From the NCBI GenBank assembly GCA_038237515.1, contig JBBRYP010000031.1:1-42874 (forward strand): a stretch of 42,874 nucleotides of DNA. Reading direction: 5' to 3'. Shown here in pieces: positions 16,095 through 24,689 of this stretch; position 1 is the first letter of the stretch; each line of letters opens with the position of its first letter. Made by a program: the position numbers and the translations under genes. Below the pieces are notes generated by a model. That model was not told the origin of the DNA. It did not search any database and worked only from the letters and a program-made list of their open reading frames with translations. Origin of the DNA: JBBQDZ01 sp038237515 (GTDB lineage: Bacteria > Actinomycetota > Thermoleophilia > Gaiellales > Gaiellaceae).

Positions 16095-16892
16095 GTGCCG
16101 CTCGCGCCGGAGCTCGTGGAGGCCTACCGCCGCCACGGCGCGGTCTGCGTCAGAGGCGTCTTCTCGAAGGCGGAGCTGTCGCGCCTCGAGAGGGGGGTCG
16201 AGCGCAACCTCGCCGAGCCGAGCGAGCGGGCTCTCGTCGCGAGCCGCCCCGAGGATCCCGGCCGCTTCTTCGAGGACTTCCGCAACTGGCAGCGGATTCC
16301 CGAGTACGAGGACTTCGTCCGGCGCTCGCCGGCGGCGAAGCTCGCCGCGGAGCTGATGGGCTCGACGCAGGTGCGGCTCTTCCACGACCACCTGCTCGTG
16401 AAGGAGCCGGCGACGCGGCAGCCGACGCCGTGGCACCAGGATCAGCCCTACTACAACGTCGACGGGCGCCAGGTCTGCAGCCTCTGGCTGCCGCTCGACC
16501 CGGTCGACCGCGACTCGACGGTCGAATTCGTCGCAGGCTCCCACCTCGGTCCCTGGCTGATGCCGCGGACGTTCCTCGCCAACGAGGCCCGCTGGTTTCC
16601 GGAAGGCAGCCTCGAGGAGCTCCCGCCGATCGACCGCGAGCGCGACGCGGAGAGGATCCTCGCGTGGGAGCTCGCGCCGGGCGACGGCATCTTCTTCCAC
16701 ATGCTCACGCTGCACGCCGCCGGCGGGACGACGCGCCGCCGGCGCGCCTTCTCCGTCCGCTTCCTCGGCGACGACGCCGTTCACGCACCGAGGCCCTGGG
16801 CGACCTCGCCCGAGTTCCCGGGGCTCGCGGAGGAGCTGCCGGCCGGGGCGCCGATGGAGCACCCGCTCTTCCCGCTGCTCTGGCAGCGCTAG
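16095..16892 (+). CDS. Phytanoyl-CoA dioxygenase (PhyH) family protein
   Basis: A 265-residue PhyH-family non-heme iron oxygenase. The metal site is seen as TPWHQDQPYYNVDG (His-x-Asp) and the distal His in IFFHMLTLHAAGGTTRRRRAFSVRF, with the 2-oxoglutarate Arg in the following strand. VCSLWLPLDPVDRDSTVEFVAGSH is the standard family core. Such enzymes hydroxylate or halogenate small molecules, not only phytanoyl-CoA; the substrate here is unknown. The GTG start at 16095 lies 22 nt from the divergent oxygenase gene. A TAG stop at 16890-16892 is followed, in the same frame, by the start-less glutathione transferase coding sequence. Confidence 0.85.
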   Translation: MPLAPELVEAYRRHGAVCVRGVFSKAELSRLERGVERNLAEPSERALVASRPEDPGRFFEDFRNWQRIPEYEDFVRRSPAAKLAAELMGSTQVRLFHDHLLVKEPATRQPTPWHQDQPYYNVDGRQVCSLWLPLDPVDRDSTVEFVAGSHLGPWLMPRTFLANEARWFPEGSLEELPPIDRERDAERILAWELAPGDGIFFHMLTLHAAGGTTRRRRAFSVRFLGDDAVHAPRPWATSPEFPGLAEELPAGAPMEHPLFPLLWQR

Positions 16893-16907
16893 GCTCGGAT
16901 CATCGAC

Positions 16908-17540
16908 CTGCTCCTCTACGACCACCCTGTCTCCTCGAACGCGCTCAAGGCTCGCTTCCTGCTCGCCGAGCTCGAGCTCGACTACGAGCGGCGCCACGTG
17001 CCGCTCGCCCGTCCCCGCCCGGACTGGTACACGCAGATCAACCCGTTTGGCGGCATACCGGCGCTCGAGGACGTGGGACTCGTGCTCGCCGAGTCGAACG
17101 CGATCCTGCGCTACCTCGCCCGGCGCGAAGGCCGCGACGACCTCTACCCACGCGACGATCGCCGCCGCGCCCGTGTCGACTGGGCGCTCGACGCATGGTC
17201 GAGCTCGACACGGCCGGCCCTCTTCCGGCTGGAGCTGCCGGTGCTCTTCGCGACCGGTGACTTCGAGACCGGGGTGTTCGATCCGGAGCGCGCAGATCCC
17301 GGACAGGTCGAGCGCGCGATCCCGGGGACGCACGAGGCCCTCGAGCGCTTTGAGCTCTTCGCGGCCGACGACGGAACCGTCTGCGGCGGCGGCTTCACGA
17401 TCGCCGACGCCTGCCTCGCGCCCACGCTCTTCCGCAGCCTCGCGCTGCCCCTCTCGTTCGCCGACTTTCCGAGGCTCTCGCGCATCCGCGAGGCCGTCAC
17501 GGCTCGCCCGGCCTTCGCTGCGGCCGGCCCCGTCGCCTGA
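16908..17540 (+). CDS. Glutathione S-transferase family protein
   Basis: The N-terminal thioredoxin fold reads LLLYDHPVSSNALKARFLLAE, with a Ser in the usual catalytic position, then INPFGGIPALEDVGLVLAESNAILRYL, the cis-Pro and Glu-Ser glutathione-binding motif. The helical C-terminal domain has the FTIADACLAPTLFR N-cap box. The protein probably conjugates or reduces an electrophile using a thiol, though actinobacterial GST-fold enzymes may use other cofactors. The start is uncertain. Conserved sequence begins within 15 nt of the PhyH stop, in the same frame, and there is no ATG, GTG or TTG before the GTG at 16998, which would delete the first beta strand and helix. CTG at 16908 is my best guess; ATC at 16899 is possible. 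Co-transcription with the PhyH gene is very likely. Confidence 0.7.
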   Translation: MLLYDHPVSSNALKARFLLAELELDYERRHVPLARPRPDWYTQINPFGGIPALEDVGLVLAESNAILRYLARREGRDDLYPRDDRRRARVDWALDAWSSSTRPALFRLELPVLFATGDFETGVFDPERADPGQVERAIPGTHEALERFELFAADDGTVCGGGFTIADACLAPTLFRSLALPLSFADFPRLSRIREAVTARPAFAAAGPVA

Positions 17541-19871
17541 TCAGCCGATGCGGTAGGACCCGACCGTCTGCCCGCCGAGCGCGCCCCGGTAGTCGAGGCG
17601 GAAGCGCCCGCCACGGAGCTCGCCGCCGGCGTCCCCGAGCCGGCCCCCGTCGAGACCGTAGGCGGTCGCATGCAGCGGCTGCCCAGCGCGCCATGAGCCA
17701 GGAGGCGCGACCGCGATCGGCGTGTCCTCGCCGAGGGGCTGACGCACCGTCACCGACGACGTGCTCCTCTCGACGACGAGGTAGTGCGTCCCCGGGGCGA
17801 GCGGTGCGCCGTCGAAGCTGCCGACGAAGGCGCCCGCCGTGACCTCCGGCGCGCGCGCGAGGAATCCCTGCGGTGCGATGCCGTACCTGTCGAGCGGATA
17901 CGCGGCGGCGGCGCGATTGGCGACGACTCGAAGGTCGCCGAAGGTCGACTCCGTCACCCCGGGCGCGGGCTCCGCGAACGCGGAGAGCGCCTGCCCCGCG
18001 TAGTGGGGCCCGAGCACCCGCTGGATCGTGCCGACGAGTCCGAGCCAGGGGCTGCCGAGCGAGTCCGGAGTCCACGCGTAGGAGAGCATGAAGCCGAATG
18101 CGAGGTTCCACGCGAGCACCTCGGGATCGGTCGTCATCGTCCCCTCGAACAGGTCGTGCTGGTAGAGCAGCACCTTGTCGTGAAGGAGCCAGAGCGCGAG
18201 CGGGTAGGGCTCCCAGTTGCCCGCGCCCCACTCGCGGTTCGGCTCGTCGTGCTCCCGCGACTGCAGGAGGAGCCCGCCGTGGAAGCCGGCGAAGGTCTCG
18301 GCGGTTCGGTCCCACCCGTCTTCGATCATCAGGCACCGGTCGCGGTACGGCGCCGAGAGCGCGAGCCAGCCGTCGTCGTAGGCGAGCGGCGTCGGCGCGG
18401 CCGGGTTGAAGTCGCGCACCCACGGCCGCGCGCCGATCTGGTCGAAGAAGAGGCAGTCGGTCGGCACCTCGGTGCGCCACTGCTCGAGGAGCGCCGCCAC
18501 CCGGTCGCGGACGAAGGGGACGTACGGCGAGACGACGTAGCCGTAGTGGTCGCCGTAGTGCTCGACGAGCGCCGTCCCCTGCGCGCTCTGCACGGCCACG
18601 TCAGCCGGCTCGAGCGGCGCCGGGAGGCTCTCGAGCGTCGGCGAGTCGGTGTCCCACCAGCTCGCGTTCAGGTAGGGCATGACGAGCATGCCGCGGGCAT
18701 GTGCGGCGTCGACCGCGAAGCGGAAGTCGGCAGTCGACCCGAGAGCCGGGTCGGGCGGCAGGAAGTCGGGGTCGTTCTCGTCGTGGCCGCGCGGCTGGTA
18801 GGCGACCGGGTGCAGGAGCGAGGGCGAGGGGAGGCGGGCGAGCTCGGCCTCCCAGCCCGCGAAAGGCGGCGCGCCCTTCTGGAGGTCGGCCTTGACGAGC
18901 GGCGCCCGCGAGAGCGCCGCAAGCCTCGGCCCCAGCTTCGCCGCCAGCGACGGATAGGCGTCGACGCCGCTGTCGTGCCGGTAGCCGAGGATCGACTCCT
19001 GCGCACTCACCCCGACGCGCACCCGCACCGCCGGGCTCTCCCAGCGCTCCCCCGGGCGGACCCAAGTCTCGAACGCGTGGACGATGCAGAAGGTGCGGTC
19101 GCCACAGCCACGCGAAGAAGCCGTGTGGACGAAGCCAAACGTCACCGGCGCGATCGGGTTCGGCGCCGGGTTGACAGCGGAGATCGACAGGTGGCTGTCG
19201 GCCAGGTCGAGCGCGAGGTAGTCCGCGAAGGCCCACCGGGAGGGATAGGTGTTGACGTTGCTGCTGGTGCGCGAGAAGAAGGCGGGCTTCAGGCGGACGC
19301 CCGGTAGGAAGTTCGGCGCATACCCGGCCCGAACGGCCGTGGTGGAGGCGCGGAGGTCGGCGGGAAGCAGGACGTTCTCGAGCGCCGCGCCGGGACGGTG
19401 GTCGGTAAGCGAGAGCCGCAGGTCGAAGGAGCTCTCGGCCGCGGTCACGGTCGCGACGGCGTCGACCCCCGCTCCGGCAGCCTCGTAGGTGAGGGTCAGC
19501 GTCGCCGAGCGCACGTCCCAGTCGTAGGAGAAGCGGTCGGGGCCGGTGGGACTGAACGAGCAGCCGCCGACGTATGCATCCTCCCCGGCGAGGCGAGCAC
19601 CCCAAAGGCAGCCGCCCTGGCCCTGCAGGAGCTGTGTGCCCCTGCCCCGGTCCTGAAGGCCGAGGATCGTGCCGTTCGTCTTACCGAGGACGAGCCGGTA
19701 GGTGTTCGTCGAGAGGACGAGCCGCCCACCGGAGTCGTCGAAGGTGAGCGGAGCCGTTGCGGAGTCGAGCGGAGCCGGCATCGCGCCTGCCGCACCGGCC
19801 CCGGGGAGTGCCGCGAGGGCGGCAAGCGCAACCGTCGTGAGCACGAGCCGACCGATGGCGGATGGTCGCAC
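17541..19871 (-). CDS. Secreted DUF6259-like putative glycoside hydrolase
   Basis: A 776-residue protein with a signal peptide (residues 1-31, ending AGAAGAM). An N-terminal beta-sandwich (residues about 40-300) contains GGRLVLSTNTYRLVLGKTNGTI. A TIM-barrel-like region follows, with the motifs GMLVMPYLNASWWD, CLFFDQIGARPW and MIEDGWDRTAETFAG, which resemble the catalytic Asp-bearing strands of GH13/GH36/GH114-type barrels. The last 150 residues form beta domains. The arrangement matches DUF6259 proteins, predicted carbohydrate-active enzymes; substrate and catalytic residues are not proven. The GTG start (19871) is divergent from a phosphoribosyltransferase gene. Its stop abuts the GST stop with no gap. 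Confidence 0.65.
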   Translation of the reverse strand: MRPSAIGRLVLTTVALAALAALPGAGAAGAMPAPLDSATAPLTFDDSGGRLVLSTNTYRLVLGKTNGTILGLQDRGRGTQLLQGQGGCLWGARLAGEDAYVGGCSFSPTGPDRFSYDWDVRSATLTLTYEAAGAGVDAVATVTAAESSFDLRLSLTDHRPGAALENVLLPADLRASTTAVRAGYAPNFLPGVRLKPAFFSRTSSNVNTYPSRWAFADYLALDLADSHLSISAVNPAPNPIAPVTFGFVHTASSRGCGDRTFCIVHAFETWVRPGERWESPAVRVRVGVSAQESILGYRHDSGVDAYPSLAAKLGPRLAALSRAPLVKADLQKGAPPFAGWEAELARLPSPSLLHPVAYQPRGHDENDPDFLPPDPALGSTADFRFAVDAAHARGMLVMPYLNASWWDTDSPTLESLPAPLEPADVAVQSAQGTALVEHYGDHYGYVVSPYVPFVRDRVAALLEQWRTEVPTDCLFFDQIGARPWVRDFNPAAPTPLAYDDGWLALSAPYRDRCLMIEDGWDRTAETFAGFHGGLLLQSREHDEPNREWGAGNWEPYPLALWLLHDKVLLYQHDLFEGTMTTDPEVLAWNLAFGFMLSYAWTPDSLGSPWLGLVGTIQRVLGPHYAGQALSAFAEPAPGVTESTFGDLRVVANRAAAAYPLDRYGIAPQGFLARAPEVTAGAFVGSFDGAPLAPGTHYLVVERSTSSVTVRQPLGEDTPIAVAPPGSWRAGQPLHATAYGLDGGRLGDAGGELRGGRFRLDYRGALGGQTVGSYRIG

Positions 19872-19927
19872 ACGCGCCGGCCCGTGCCTCGTAGAGTCCC
19901 CGCAGGGTGGCGGCGGAGCGGGAGCGA

Positions 19928-20449
19928 ATGACCTGGGAGGAGCTCGGGATCTCTGCGCGCGCCCTGGCCGAGATGGTTCGCGACGATGGCTACCGGCCGG
20001 ACATGGTGCTCGCCGTCGCGCGCGGCGGGCTGCTCGTGGCGGGGGCGCTCTCCTATGCGCTCGGCGTCAAGAACACCTACACGATGAACGTCGAGTTCTA
20101 TACCGGTGTCGACGAGCGCCTCGACGTGCCGATGCTCCTGCCGCCCGTCCCGGACCTCGTCGACGTGGCGGAGGCGAACGTGCTGGTCGCCGACGACGTC
20201 GCCGACACAGGGCAGACGCTCGCGCTGATCAAGGACTTCTGCGAGGGCAAGGTCGCCGAGGTGCGGGTGGCGGTGCTCTACGAGAAACCGCGCTCGATCG
20301 TCTCCTGCGAGTACGTTTGGCGCCGGACCGACCGCTGGATCGATTTCCCCTGGAGCGCGCAGGAACCGGTCGGTTTCGGTGTGCCGGACGGTGTCGCCGC
20401 CGGCCAGGGCGCACTTCCCTGGCCGGACAGCAGACGGAGGCTTGACTAG
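19928..20449 (+). CDS. Phosphoribosyltransferase family protein (Gpt/Xpt-like)
   Basis: The PRPP-binding signature is clear: VLVADDVADTGQTL (acidic pair, then the 5'-phosphate loop), with the upstream VLAVARGGLLVAGALSYALG forming the pyrophosphate loop and first Rossmann strand. C-terminal VAVLYEKPRSIVSCEYVWRRTDRWIDFPW corresponds to the purine-binding hood seen in xanthine/hypoxanthine-type enzymes. It probably converts a purine base plus PRPP to the nucleotide, a salvage step; which base cannot be told. ATG 19928 starts a conserved TWEEL segment and is preferred over GTG 19907. The stop overlaps that of the convergent gene by three bases. Confidence 0.85.
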   Translation: MTWEELGISARALAEMVRDDGYRPDMVLAVARGGLLVAGALSYALGVKNTYTMNVEFYTGVDERLDVPMLLPPVPDLVDVAEANVLVADDVADTGQTLALIKDFCEGKVAEVRVAVLYEKPRSIVSCEYVWRRTDRWIDFPWSAQEPVGFGVPDGVAAGQGALPWPDSRRRLD

Positions 20450-20862
20450 GCCGGCCCGAGCGGGTGCGTGGTGAAGACCGCCTTGCGGCCGGCGCAGCGC
20501 TCCGCGACCGGCTTCAGCCGCAGGAGCCCCTCCTGGCCGCTGAAGCTGTAGCTGTAGAGGCCGATGCGTTCGGCGCCGGTGCACGCGAGCGAGCCGCTGA
20601 CGTCGGTGATCGTCACCTTGCTCCCGGTCCACAGGGCGATGCCGCGAGCGACCACCTTGCCCCCCTTGGAGGTCGTGAACGAGCCCGGCGACTTCGAGCT
20701 GAAGTTGATGATCCACTTGCCGTTCAGGAGTGAGGGCTTCTTGCCCTTGAGCACGGTCTGGAACTTGCCGGACGGGTGCAGCGCCGCCGCGCCGAGCGCC
20801 GAGGCCACGGCGACGAGAGCGCCGAGGCCGAGGCAGAGGGAGATGAGTCGTCGTCTGTTCAT
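20446..20862 (-). CDS. Small secreted beta-rich protein
   Basis: A 138-residue protein with a signal peptide or N-terminal anchor (MNRRRLISLCLGLGALVAVASALGAAA) and a domain of alternating strands: GKWIINFSSKSPGSFTTSKGGKVVARG, VTITDVSGSLAC and IGLYSYSFSGQEGLLRLKPVAERC. The two Cys in the mature part could form a disulfide. The fold pattern recalls lipocalin-like or META-type barrels but I cannot assign a family. ATG 20862 places the signal peptide at the N-terminus; the longer frame to 20934 adds Arg-rich non-signal sequence. Divergent from the HExxH gene, 47 nt away. Confidence 0.6.
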   Translation of the reverse strand: MNRRRLISLCLGLGALVAVASALGAAALHPSGKFQTVLKGKKPSLLNGKWIINFSSKSPGSFTTSKGGKVVARGIALWTGSKVTITDVSGSLACTGAERIGLYSYSFSGQEGLLRLKPVAERCAGRKAVFTTHPLGPA

Positions 20863-20909
20863 GGCCGGGACGATCTCACACTTCGCCGGAGGGCGCCGAT
20901 ACGTTCTCG

Positions 20910-21500
20910 GTGAAGCTCGCCGCTGCCGCCGCATCCGTCCTCGCCCTCGCCGCGGTCGGCTACCGGCACTGGCGCGCCGCGCAGACCCAGGGCCGCCTCT
21001 CGGCGATCGCCGCGCAGGTCGCCGGCCGACCGGTGCGCGTCCACTGCAAGAGCCTCGTCTCCGCCCTCGTCGACGTCTCAGGCGAGCTGGGCAGCGTCAG
21101 GTTCGACGCCCACGGGCGCCCTTCCGACACCACCACGCTCCAGCACGAAATCTGCACGCGTCTGGCGCGCTTCCCCCACTCCCACCACGAGGTCGACTGC
21201 CTGCTCGCCGTCGACCTGACGACGCTCTCGTTCGCTTCCGACCAGCCGCCGTTCCCTCCCGGCTGTTCCCGCTCGACGCTCGACACCGACCAGGCGGTGG
21301 AGACGCTCGCGCACGAGTCCTTCCACCTCCACGGCTACCGGGCCGAGGCGGCCGCCGAATGCTACGGCGTGCAGGAGACCGCGTTCGTGGCCGAGCGGCT
21401 GCACGCGACGCCCGACGAGGCGCGCGCGCTCGCCCGCTACGCACTCCTCCTGATGCCCTTGAAACCGACGGAGTACGTCTCCTCCGAGTGCCACGCCTGA
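20910..21500 (+). CDS. Small membrane-anchored protein with an HExxH motif (putative zinc metallopeptidase)
   Basis: A 196-residue protein. Residues 2-17 form a hydrophobic N-terminal anchor or signal. Residues 135-139 are HESFH, a textbook HExxH zinc-binding helix, followed by HGYRAEAAAECYGVQ, where Glu146 or Glu150 is positioned as a gluzincin-like third ligand. Four other Cys (46, 82, 97, 119) lie before it and Cys151 just after, suggesting disulfides in an extracytoplasmic protein. I do not recognise a named peptidase family. A catalytic role is inferred from the motif alone. The GTG start at 20910 immediately precedes the hydrophobic stretch. Confidence 0.6.
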   Translation: MKLAAAAASVLALAAVGYRHWRAAQTQGRLSAIAAQVAGRPVRVHCKSLVSALVDVSGELGSVRFDAHGRPSDTTTLQHEICTRLARFPHSHHEVDCLLAVDLTTLSFASDQPPFPPGCSRSTLDTDQAVETLAHESFHLHGYRAEAAAECYGVQETAFVAERLHATPDEARALARYALLLMPLKPTEYVSSECHA

Positions 21501-21572
21501 GGCGCCCTCGACCTCAGGCCCGAGACTCCGGACTTCCCGTCCTCGTAGATGGTTGATGGGTAGCTTGGCCGC

Positions 21573-22493
21573 ATGCGCGCCGGTGCCGCCGCTCTTCTTG
21601 GGTTCTTGCTTCTCACCGGCTGCGGTGGCACCCGAACCGCCGAACCTCACACGCCTGCGCGCGGCATCTTCGACTACGACCACTCTGCGCCGCTGCTGCT
21701 TCGCGACCGCGGGCTGATCAACAAGGGCTACCCGATCGAAATCCACGACGTCTCCTACGCCAGCCCGCGGGGCGGCCGGGTTCCTGGATACCTCGTCGTG
21801 CCGCCGGTCCGCGGCCGCCGGGCGGCCGTGATCTTCATGCACGGCTCCGGCGGGAGCCGCGACCAGTTCCTGCTCCCGGCGGTCTGGATGGCCGCCCGGG
21901 GTGCGGTCGGGCTCACCATCTCGTCGCCGTTCGACCGTGCGCCGCGGCCGGCGATCCCCCGCGGCCTCCGGGGCGTCGAGCGCCAGCGCGACCTGACCGC
22001 CCAGAACGTCGTCGAGCTGCGCCGCGCCGTCGACCTGCTCAGCTCGCTCCCCTATGTCGACGGCTCCCGCATCGCCTACGTCGGCTGGAGTGCGGGCGCG
22101 AGGACTGGCGCTCTCCTGGCCGGGGTCGAGCACCGGATCCGCGCCTACGACCTGATCTCGGGCGGCGCGACTCCCATCTCGCGGTACGCCGCAGCGGCGC
22201 CGCGCCGGCTGCGGAAGGCCGTCGCGGCCGCGCTCGGCGCGGTCGACCCGCTTCGGTTCGTGCGTCGCGCGACGCCGTCCGAGCTCTTCTTCCAGGACGG
22301 ACGCACGGACGGGGTGGTGCCGCGGGCGGCGCTCGTCGCGCTAGCTCGGGCTGCGAGCCGCCCCAAGCGGATTCGCTGGTACGACGCCGGCCACGCCCCC
22401 TCCCCGCGGGCCTACCGCGACCTCCTCGCTTGGGTCTCGGCACGGCTCTCGCTGGGCGGCGTCGTCGTGCGCGGCGTCGAACGCGGCCCGTAG
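21573..22493 (+). CDS. Lipoprotein alpha/beta hydrolase (dienelactone hydrolase-like)
   Basis: A 306-residue protein with a lipoprotein signal ending LLTGC (lipidated Cys at residue 17), so it should be tethered outside the membrane. The hydrolase core shows the oxyanion turn FMHGSGGSRDQF (residues 89-99), nucleophile elbow GWSAG (171-175, Ser173), the acid in QDGRTDGVVP (Asp242 or Asp246) and catalytic His274 in GHAPS. Complete Ser-Asp-His geometry suggests an active esterase or peptidase; the substrate is unknown. The next gene, a GerMN/L,D-transpeptidase remnant, begins 11 nt after the stop, so the two probably shared a transcript. Confidence 0.8.
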   Translation: MRAGAAALLGFLLLTGCGGTRTAEPHTPARGIFDYDHSAPLLLRDRGLINKGYPIEIHDVSYASPRGGRVPGYLVVPPVRGRRAAVIFMHGSGGSRDQFLLPAVWMAARGAVGLTISSPFDRAPRPAIPRGLRGVERQRDLTAQNVVELRRAVDLLSSLPYVDGSRIAYVGWSAGARTGALLAGVEHRIRAYDLISGGATPISRYAAAAPRRLRKAVAAALGAVDPLRFVRRATPSELFFQDGRTDGVVPRAALVALARAASRPKRIRWYDAGHAPSPRAYRDLLAWVSARLSLGGVVVRGVERGP

Positions 22494-22504
22494 GATCCGC
22501 GCCC

Positions 22505-22961
22505 GTGCGCCGCCTCCTCCTCCTCGCGGCCCTGCCGCTCTCTCTTTTCGCAGCAGCGCCGGCCGCCTCGCCGGCCGCCGGGGTCAAGCTCTACTTCCTC
22601 GAGGGCGAGCAGTTCGTGCCGGTCCTCCGAGAGGTCACGGCTCGCCCGCTCCCCGCGCTGAGGGCGCTGCTCGCAGGGCCGACCGCAGCCGAGCGCGCGG
22701 ACGCTTGACGAGCGCTCTCCCGGGTCGGCGAGGTCGGGCCCATGACCTCGGCGAGGCTCGACTCTGCCGCGGTTCCGGCGGCAAGCCGTACCGGCCCCGG
22801 CAAGTGGATCGAGGTCTATCGGGAACGGCGTCGCCTTCCACGCCTACCCGGAGATCCCGACCTCGCCCGGCTCACACGGCTGCGTCCGCCTGCCCTACCC
22901 CGAGGCGCCCTACGTCTACGCCTTCGCAACGCTCGGGACGACGGTCACCGTCTACCCGTAG
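22505..22961 (+). pseudogene. GerMN-L,D-transpeptidase gene remnant
   Basis: The start (GTG 22505) encodes a signal peptide and a GerMN-like segment (KLYFLEGEQFVPVLREVT...ALRALLAGPTAAER), which hits a TGA at 22706-22708. Downstream, two further frames carry pieces of an L,D-transpeptidase (YkuD) domain: GKWIEVYR, then, after a frame change at the GGG of 22821-22823, GVAFHAYPEIPTSPGSHGCVRLPYPEAPYVYAF. This includes the catalytic His and Cys of the SHGCVR motif and ends at the TAG of 22959-22961. The central part of the YkuD domain is missing and at least two frame changes are needed, so this is a decayed gene, not one sequencing slip. When intact it would have cross-linked peptidoglycan. Confidence 0.75.
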
Positions 22962-22968
22962 CCTCGGC

Positions 22969-24689
22969 TCAGCGAACCGGCCTGATCCGCAGCAGCTCGA
23001 AGCGCTCGTCGAAGCCCTTGAGGTCGGCCTCGAGCGGCTCGGCTTCGAGGCCCTCGAGCTCCCCGGCGAGCTCGGCGTCCTGCGCCACGACCGCCGAGAC
23101 GACAACGTCCGAGCCAGTGGAGAGGCCGGCCAGCCGCGCCGCCACGTTCACCGTCGATCCGAAGTAGTCGAGCCGGTCGTTCTGGTTGACGGCGATGCAG
23201 GGGCCGTAGTGGATGCCGGCCTTGAGGACGAGCTTCGTCCCCGCGAGCTCGTGGCGGGCGCGCAGCACCGCGCGCAGCGCACCGACCGGGCAGCGGAAGA
23301 CGGCCATGATCGCGTCTCCCATCGTTTTCACGACCGCGCCTCCCTCCGCCTCGACGGCGCGGCGCAGGAGATCGAGGTGGTCGCGCACCGAGGCGAACGC
23401 GGGCGCGTCCCGATCTCACGATAGAAGCGAGTGGAGTCGCGGAGGTCGGTGAAGACGACCGCAAGCGAGCCCACCGACACCGGCTCGCCGGCGCGAACGA
23501 CCTCGCTCGCGAAGAGATCGCGGAAGACTTGGAGCGCCGTCACCTCCGCGGCGGTCGCAGCCAAATCGCTCCACGCCGTGCGTTCGACGACGGCGAGGCG
23601 CTGCCCTTCCTCGCCGTTCCTCAGCAGCACCTCGAGCGGCTCGCCCGCCTGTGCACGAAGCGGCGTCGCGCCGGGGCGGCCGTGCAGCCGCCACCGGTAC
23701 GACCCGGGCTCCACCTCGAGACGGAGCGCCCGCTCCTCGCCCGGCGCGAGCATCTGCTGGGCGACGACGTGCGGCGTCACTCCCGGACCGCCCACGCAGT
23801 ACTCGACCGCCTCGACCTCCCGGATCGCGAGGCTCGGGCGGAAGGTCACCTCGACCGACCGGTCGAGCTCCGCGTCGAAGTCGATCTCGCAGCTGTCGCA
23901 GTGGACCCGGCGATCGAGGTCCGCGAGGTGGCTCGGACTCTCGGCGGCCCCACGGCACAGCGGGCACAGGAGGTCCCACCGCAACTCCAGGAGCCCCGCC
24001 CGCGTCGCCCGGAGGCAGAGCTCGAGCGCCTCCCTACGTGACGTGCCCCACTCCTCGGCGAGCGCGTAGGGTCGCAGGCGCGACAGCTGGAGGTCGTCCC
24101 CCCGGGCGACCGTCTCGACGAGCCGCTCGACGTGCGCAGCCGGCGCACCGCCCTCGGCGAGTGCGCGAGCAGCCCGCTCGAGCCGCTCCTTCCCCCCGGG
24201 AGCGTGCCGCGGCGTCCCTCCGTTCCCAAGTAACACTATGTTACTTGGGGTAAGCGGCGCGCGGGCCAGCTCGTCGTAGTGCCGGATCGTCCGGTCGAAG
24301 CGCCGGGCGCTCACTCGACCGATCTGGATTGGGATGGCCGCGGCGCCTAGGGCGTTCTGCGGCATCGCCCTCACCTCGTAGGAAAGATGCGTGCCGCCTC
24401 CGCGCGGTTCGAGCTCGACCACGACGTGCAGCTCGCGGAGCGGACCGCGGAGGAAGCGCCGGACGACGCCGAAGCGCCGCGGGCGCTCCCACTCGAACGG
24501 CTCCTCCTCCCACTCCAGCAGGCGCCCGAGCCGGACGCGGCGGCAACCGCTGCCCGCCGCGCGGGAATCGATTGACCCGACGCCGACGTCCCTGTTGAAG
24601 CGGTTCGTATCGGAGAGAAGCGGCCAGAGCTCCTCGGGGCTCGCCCGGAGATTCCACTCCCAGCGGTAGAGCCGCTCGCGAAGGCGCAT
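22969..24689 (-). pseudogene. SRPBCC-DUF5939-class III nucleotidyl cyclase, split by a one-base frameshift
   Basis: The ATG at 24689 shares one base with the upstream stop (TGATG). Order: an SRPBCC-like domain (about residues 1-165, with SPEELWPLLSDTNRFNRDVG), an alpha-helical DUF5939-like region, a zinc ribbon (CPLC near 242, CDSC near 265), a beta-sandwich with ALRLEVEPGSYRWRLHG, then the cyclase domain. The cyclase starts with VFTDLRDSTRFY (both metal-binding Asp). One G is missing from the run at 23409-23411 (plus-strand CCC). Restoring it joins the C-terminal part in the next frame: KTMGDAIMAVF, HYGPCIA and TVNVAARL (Asn/Arg transition-state pair). All catalytic residues are present in the repaired protein of about 573 residues, and Lys in KTMGD favours ATP. 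Its neighbours suggest signalling linked to export. Confidence 0.8.
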
